Shown here: positions 61,423-64,000 of the stretch, one piece after another
Position numbering within the stretch: position 1 is the stretch's first letter
Layout of the letters: each line of letters opens with the position of its first letter
Assembly (NCBI GenBank): GCA_011524905.1
Contig: WTJI01000039.1
Location: 1 to 64,000, forward strand
DNA length: 64,000 nt
Direction of reading: 5' to 3'
Source of the DNA: Flavobacteriales bacterium
Lineage (GTDB): Bacteria; Bacteroidota; Bacteroidia; Flavobacteriales; Flavobacteriaceae
Made by a program: the position numbers and the translations under genes
The notes under the pieces: model-generated
What the model was told of the DNA's origin: nothing
Databases searched by the model: none
Seen by the model: the letters and a program-made list of their open reading frames with translations, nothing else

Positions 61423-62112
61423 ATGAAAAAAATCTATCTATATTATTTTCTACTGACACTCATTGTTGTGCATTGTAGTCAGGAACCTGAACCAGTCCCA
61501 GCGGGTATTGCTACATTAATTGCGCCTGCCAACAATGAAGCTTGTTTAGATGGTACTCCCGTTAGCGATACACAGAGTTCTGTTGATTTTCAATGGAATG
61601 CTGCAACCAATGCTATGAATTATAAATTGATGGTGACCAATTTACTTACCAATCAAACGCAAAACTTTTCATCCGTCACCCCCAACCTGCAGGTTACATT
61701 GGTGCACCAAACACCTTATCAGTGGCAGGTAGAAGCTATGGGTGAACCAGAAACCCTTCCTACCTCAAGTGAAAGCTGGAAATTTTACTTAGCAGCAGAA
61801 GCTCAGACCAACTATGCCCCATTTCCTCCTCAATTGCTGTTACCAGAATCTGCTTCCACTGTCACACCAATCAATGGCTTAATCAACTTAAGTTGGAGTG
61901 CTTCAGACCTTGACAATGATATCGAACGCTTTGAAATCTATTTAGATAATAATGATGGGTCAACCAAATTAAAAGATCAAAGCTACGCTGGTGAAACTAC
62001 AACGATAGAGGTAGATGTTGAAAGCAATCAAATTTACTACTGGCAAATTGTAGCCATAGATAGCTCTGGGAACAGAAGTGATTCTGGCATCTATAACTTC
62101 CGTACACAATAA
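61423..62112 (+). CDS. Fibronectin type III-like lipoprotein, probably cell-surface
   Basis: MKKIYLYYFLLTLIVVHCSQEPEPVPAG lipobox; two FN3-like units (VDFQWNAATNAMNYKLMVT; INLSWSASDLDNDIERFEIYLD). Starts 4 nt after the preceding stop. Confidence 0.8.
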   Translation: MKKIYLYYFLLTLIVVHCSQEPEPVPAGIATLIAPANNEACLDGTPVSDTQSSVDFQWNAATNAMNYKLMVTNLLTNQTQNFSSVTPNLQVTLVHQTPYQWQVEAMGEPETLPTSSESWKFYLAAEAQTNYAPFPPQLLLPESASTVTPINGLINLSWSASDLDNDIERFEIYLDNNDGSTKLKDQSYAGETTTIEVDVESNQIYYWQIVAIDSSGNRSDSGIYNFRTQ

Positions 62113-62114
62113 AC

Positions 62115-62276
62115 TTGCAGACAAAAAGCTGTTACCGCTGTAAAAAAAGTGACCGTGTCATGTTCCGAATCAAAATAGACCAAACCAAGCATTGGTTTTT
62201 TTGCTGCCAATCCTGCACGGAAACAGAAAAAAAAACAAATTCATTTTATCGTTATGGGGGGACTTGGAAAGGCTAA
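62115..62276 (+). CDS. Small 53-aa zinc-ribbon-like protein (CxxC...CxxC), absent from the ORF track
   Basis: TTG start just after the previous stop: (M)QTKSCYRCKKSDRVMFRIKIDQTKHWFFCCQSCTETEKKTNSFYRYGGTWKG*. Two CxxC knuckles and an [F/Y]xYGGTWK tail. Confidence 0.65.
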   Translation: MQTKSCYRCKKSDRVMFRIKIDQTKHWFFCCQSCTETEKKTNSFYRYGGTWKG

Positions 62277-62314
62277 TTTGTTCCCATAGTTCGTCAAAAA
62301 ATAGGGGATTACAA

Positions 62315-62322
62315 TATCTTTG
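62315..62322 (+). promoter_or_regulatory. Candidate -7 element for the PLP decarboxylase gene
   Basis: TATCTTTG (TAnnTTTG) 20 nt upstream of ATG 62342; supports start at 62342 rather than 62192. -33 not clear. Confidence 0.4.
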
Positions 62323-62341
62323 TGGGAAAGATAGTTTCGCT

Positions 62342-63796
62342 ATGAATGAAAGAAAAACAGCACAGCTGCAAGATGCACTCCCTAAATTGGTCGATGTACT
62401 GGAAAATTATGTTTCATCAAGCCAAAAAAAGGAAACTCCTGTTTTAAAGCAACATGCACCAGAACATATTCTTGGTGCCCTGCATACCGATCAAATTTTA
62501 GAAAATGGTTTTCAGTCCCCCGAAGATATAACGGATTTTGTTTCAACCTACCTAGCGCATACGAATCACCTCCACCATCCGCGTTATATGGGACACCAAG
62601 TGGCTGTTCCACATTCACTTTCAGGTATTCCAGATTGGATTCATGGTACAGCTAATAATCCCTCATCATTATATGAAATGGGACCAGTAGGTGGTGCACT
62701 AGAAGCTTACATGATTAATTGGATGTTAGAAAAATTGGGCTGGTTTCGTGGCCAATCCTATGCCGACTTCACCCAATATCCCGAAAACGGTAGCGGTATT
62801 CTTACCCATGGTGGATCGGTTGCTAATCTGACAGCCCTATCTGCCGCCCGAGCAGCCATTGCTCCCGAAGCGTGGACCGATGGCAACCCTACTGATTTAG
62901 TGATTATTGGCCCAAGTAGTTCGCACTATTCCATAGGAAGAGCAATTTCCATAATGGGAATGGGGAAAAATGCTTATGTCGCTGCTGCTGTAGATAATAA
63001 CGAAGTCATCCAAATTTCAGATCTCCAAAGGGTATATAAGGAACAAAAAGAACAAGGAAAACGTATAATGGCTGTTGTCGCCAATGCCTGTGCAACTTCC
63101 ACAGGGCTTTATGACCCCTTAGATGAAATCGCTGACTTCTGTCAAGAAAATAAGCTTTGGTTTCACGTTGACGGTGCCCATGGAGCTGTTGCACTGTTAT
63201 CGGATCGTGAAAAACAAAAAATGAAAGGGGCAGAAAAAGCCGATTCCCTTATTTGGGATGCACATAAAATGATGCGCGTCCCTGCCCTTTGTACGGCAGT
63301 ACTGTTCAAAAATCAGTTCCACCAATACAATAACTTTAAGCAAAAAGGGAGCTATGTCTTTCACAGCACTGAAGTTATTGGAATGGATTCAATGCCCTAC
63401 ACCGTAGAGTGTACTAAATCCGCCTTAGGAACTAAGTTATTTTGGACATTTGCACTGGGGGGAGAGAAAAACATGACACTGTACATTGAAAAATGTTACC
63501 AATTAGCAGAGGATTTTTACCATCTATTAAACCAACAAAAAGACTTTGAAGTTCCCTATTTTCCGCAATCGAACATACTTTGCTTCCGTTTCACTGGTGG
63601 GCCTGCATCAGATGACTTTCAGCTAAAATTACGTTACACCTTAATTGATACTGGAAATTTTTATATTACATCGTGCGAAATGAACAACAAACGCTACCTA
63701 CGGGTCGTTCTAATTCATCCTGATACAGCAGTGGAAGATCTGAAAGCTTTACTGAACAATATCAGGGATGTAGCCCAAAACTTAATTCAGGATTAG
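62342..63796 (+). CDS. Pyridoxal-dependent (group II, aromatic-L-amino-acid/glutamate-type) decarboxylase
   Basis: HPRYMGHQVAVP, NGSGILTHGGSVANLTALSAARAA, WFHVDGAHGAVALLS, DSLIWDAHKMMRVPALCTAVLFKN (PLP Lys). Confidence 0.92.
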   Translation: MNERKTAQLQDALPKLVDVLENYVSSSQKKETPVLKQHAPEHILGALHTDQILENGFQSPEDITDFVSTYLAHTNHLHHPRYMGHQVAVPHSLSGIPDWIHGTANNPSSLYEMGPVGGALEAYMINWMLEKLGWFRGQSYADFTQYPENGSGILTHGGSVANLTALSAARAAIAPEAWTDGNPTDLVIIGPSSSHYSIGRAISIMGMGKNAYVAAAVDNNEVIQISDLQRVYKEQKEQGKRIMAVVANACATSTGLYDPLDEIADFCQENKLWFHVDGAHGAVALLSDREKQKMKGAEKADSLIWDAHKMMRVPALCTAVLFKNQFHQYNNFKQKGSYVFHSTEVIGMDSMPYTVECTKSALGTKLFWTFALGGEKNMTLYIEKCYQLAEDFYHLLNQQKDFEVPYFPQSNILCFRFTGGPASDDFQLKLRYTLIDTGNFYITSCEMNNKRYLRVVLIHPDTAVEDLKALLNNIRDVAQNLIQD

Positions 63797-63844
63797 CCCC
63801 GTAAATATTATGAATAAGCCCATAGTTAAATTGACTCCCAGCAG

Positions 63845-64000
63845 ATGAAAAAAGAATTTACTGACACCTTAATGGAACAAGGATTATCATGGGTTTGGGC
63901 CTCTAGCATAACCGTCATAGCAGTATTTATTGCAGCCATTTTCCTGGGTTTGCTGGTGGCTTGGGTAACTAAATTAATCTTACGAAAAGTTTTTAGTCGT
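63845..64000 (+). CDS. Mechanosensitive ion channel (MscS) family protein, N-terminal part, truncated by window edge
   Basis: MKKEFTDTLMEQGLSWVWASSITVIAVFIAAIFLGLLVAWVTKLILRKVFSR...; open to the window end. Confidence 0.5.
   Translation, partial: MKKEFTDTLMEQGLSWVWASSITVIAVFIAAIFLGLLVAWVTKLILRKVFSR

Noticed and set aside
62192-62341. N-terminal extension of the PLP decarboxylase to 62192
   Set aside because: Extension has no decarboxylase similarity; ATG 62342 has a TAnnTTTG element upstream, and the region is better explained by the small zinc-ribbon ORF.

Overview
This 64 kb window reads as a Bacteroidota (flavobacterial-type) chromosome segment that is mostly core genome and densely packed on both strands. 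Housekeeping content includes tRNA-His, tRNA-Glu, tmRNA (tag GENNYALAA), ClpS, PrmA, TpiA, FolP, CdaA, TruA, Rho, RpsT, ProS, FolE, CysS, YidD, Lgt, fused SecDF, Mdh, GyrB, AsnB, an FtsE-like ATPase and TypA/BipA. There are two bacillithiol-associated genes (BshB1 and a YfiT-like DinB protein). No IS element, prophage, CRISPR array or clear defence island was seen. The accessory part is at about 45.8-62.3 kb: a PorP/SprF-like protein next to a type-B (CHU_C) T9SS cargo, a 1670-aa type-B cargo with IgGFc-binding-like, Ig-like and Calx-beta-like regions, and a 1694-aa type-A cargo with about ten Cys-bracketed ~100-aa repeats followed 4 nt later by a lipoprotein gene. The observations most worth checking are: (i) the Cys-bracketed repeat adhesin and its coupled lipoprotein; (ii) a 53-aa CxxC...CxxC zinc-ribbon ORF at 62115-62276 that the ORF track misses; (iii) a DUF1801-like gene remnant followed by a nested inverted-repeat region at 38.5-39.0 kb; (iv) a perfect palindrome in the predicted ssrA promoter spacer; (v) a TPR-solenoid / beta-barrel gene pair; and (vi) tandem U-U mismatches in the tRNA-His acceptor stem. 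All calls come from reading the sequence and ORF translations; no database search was run.
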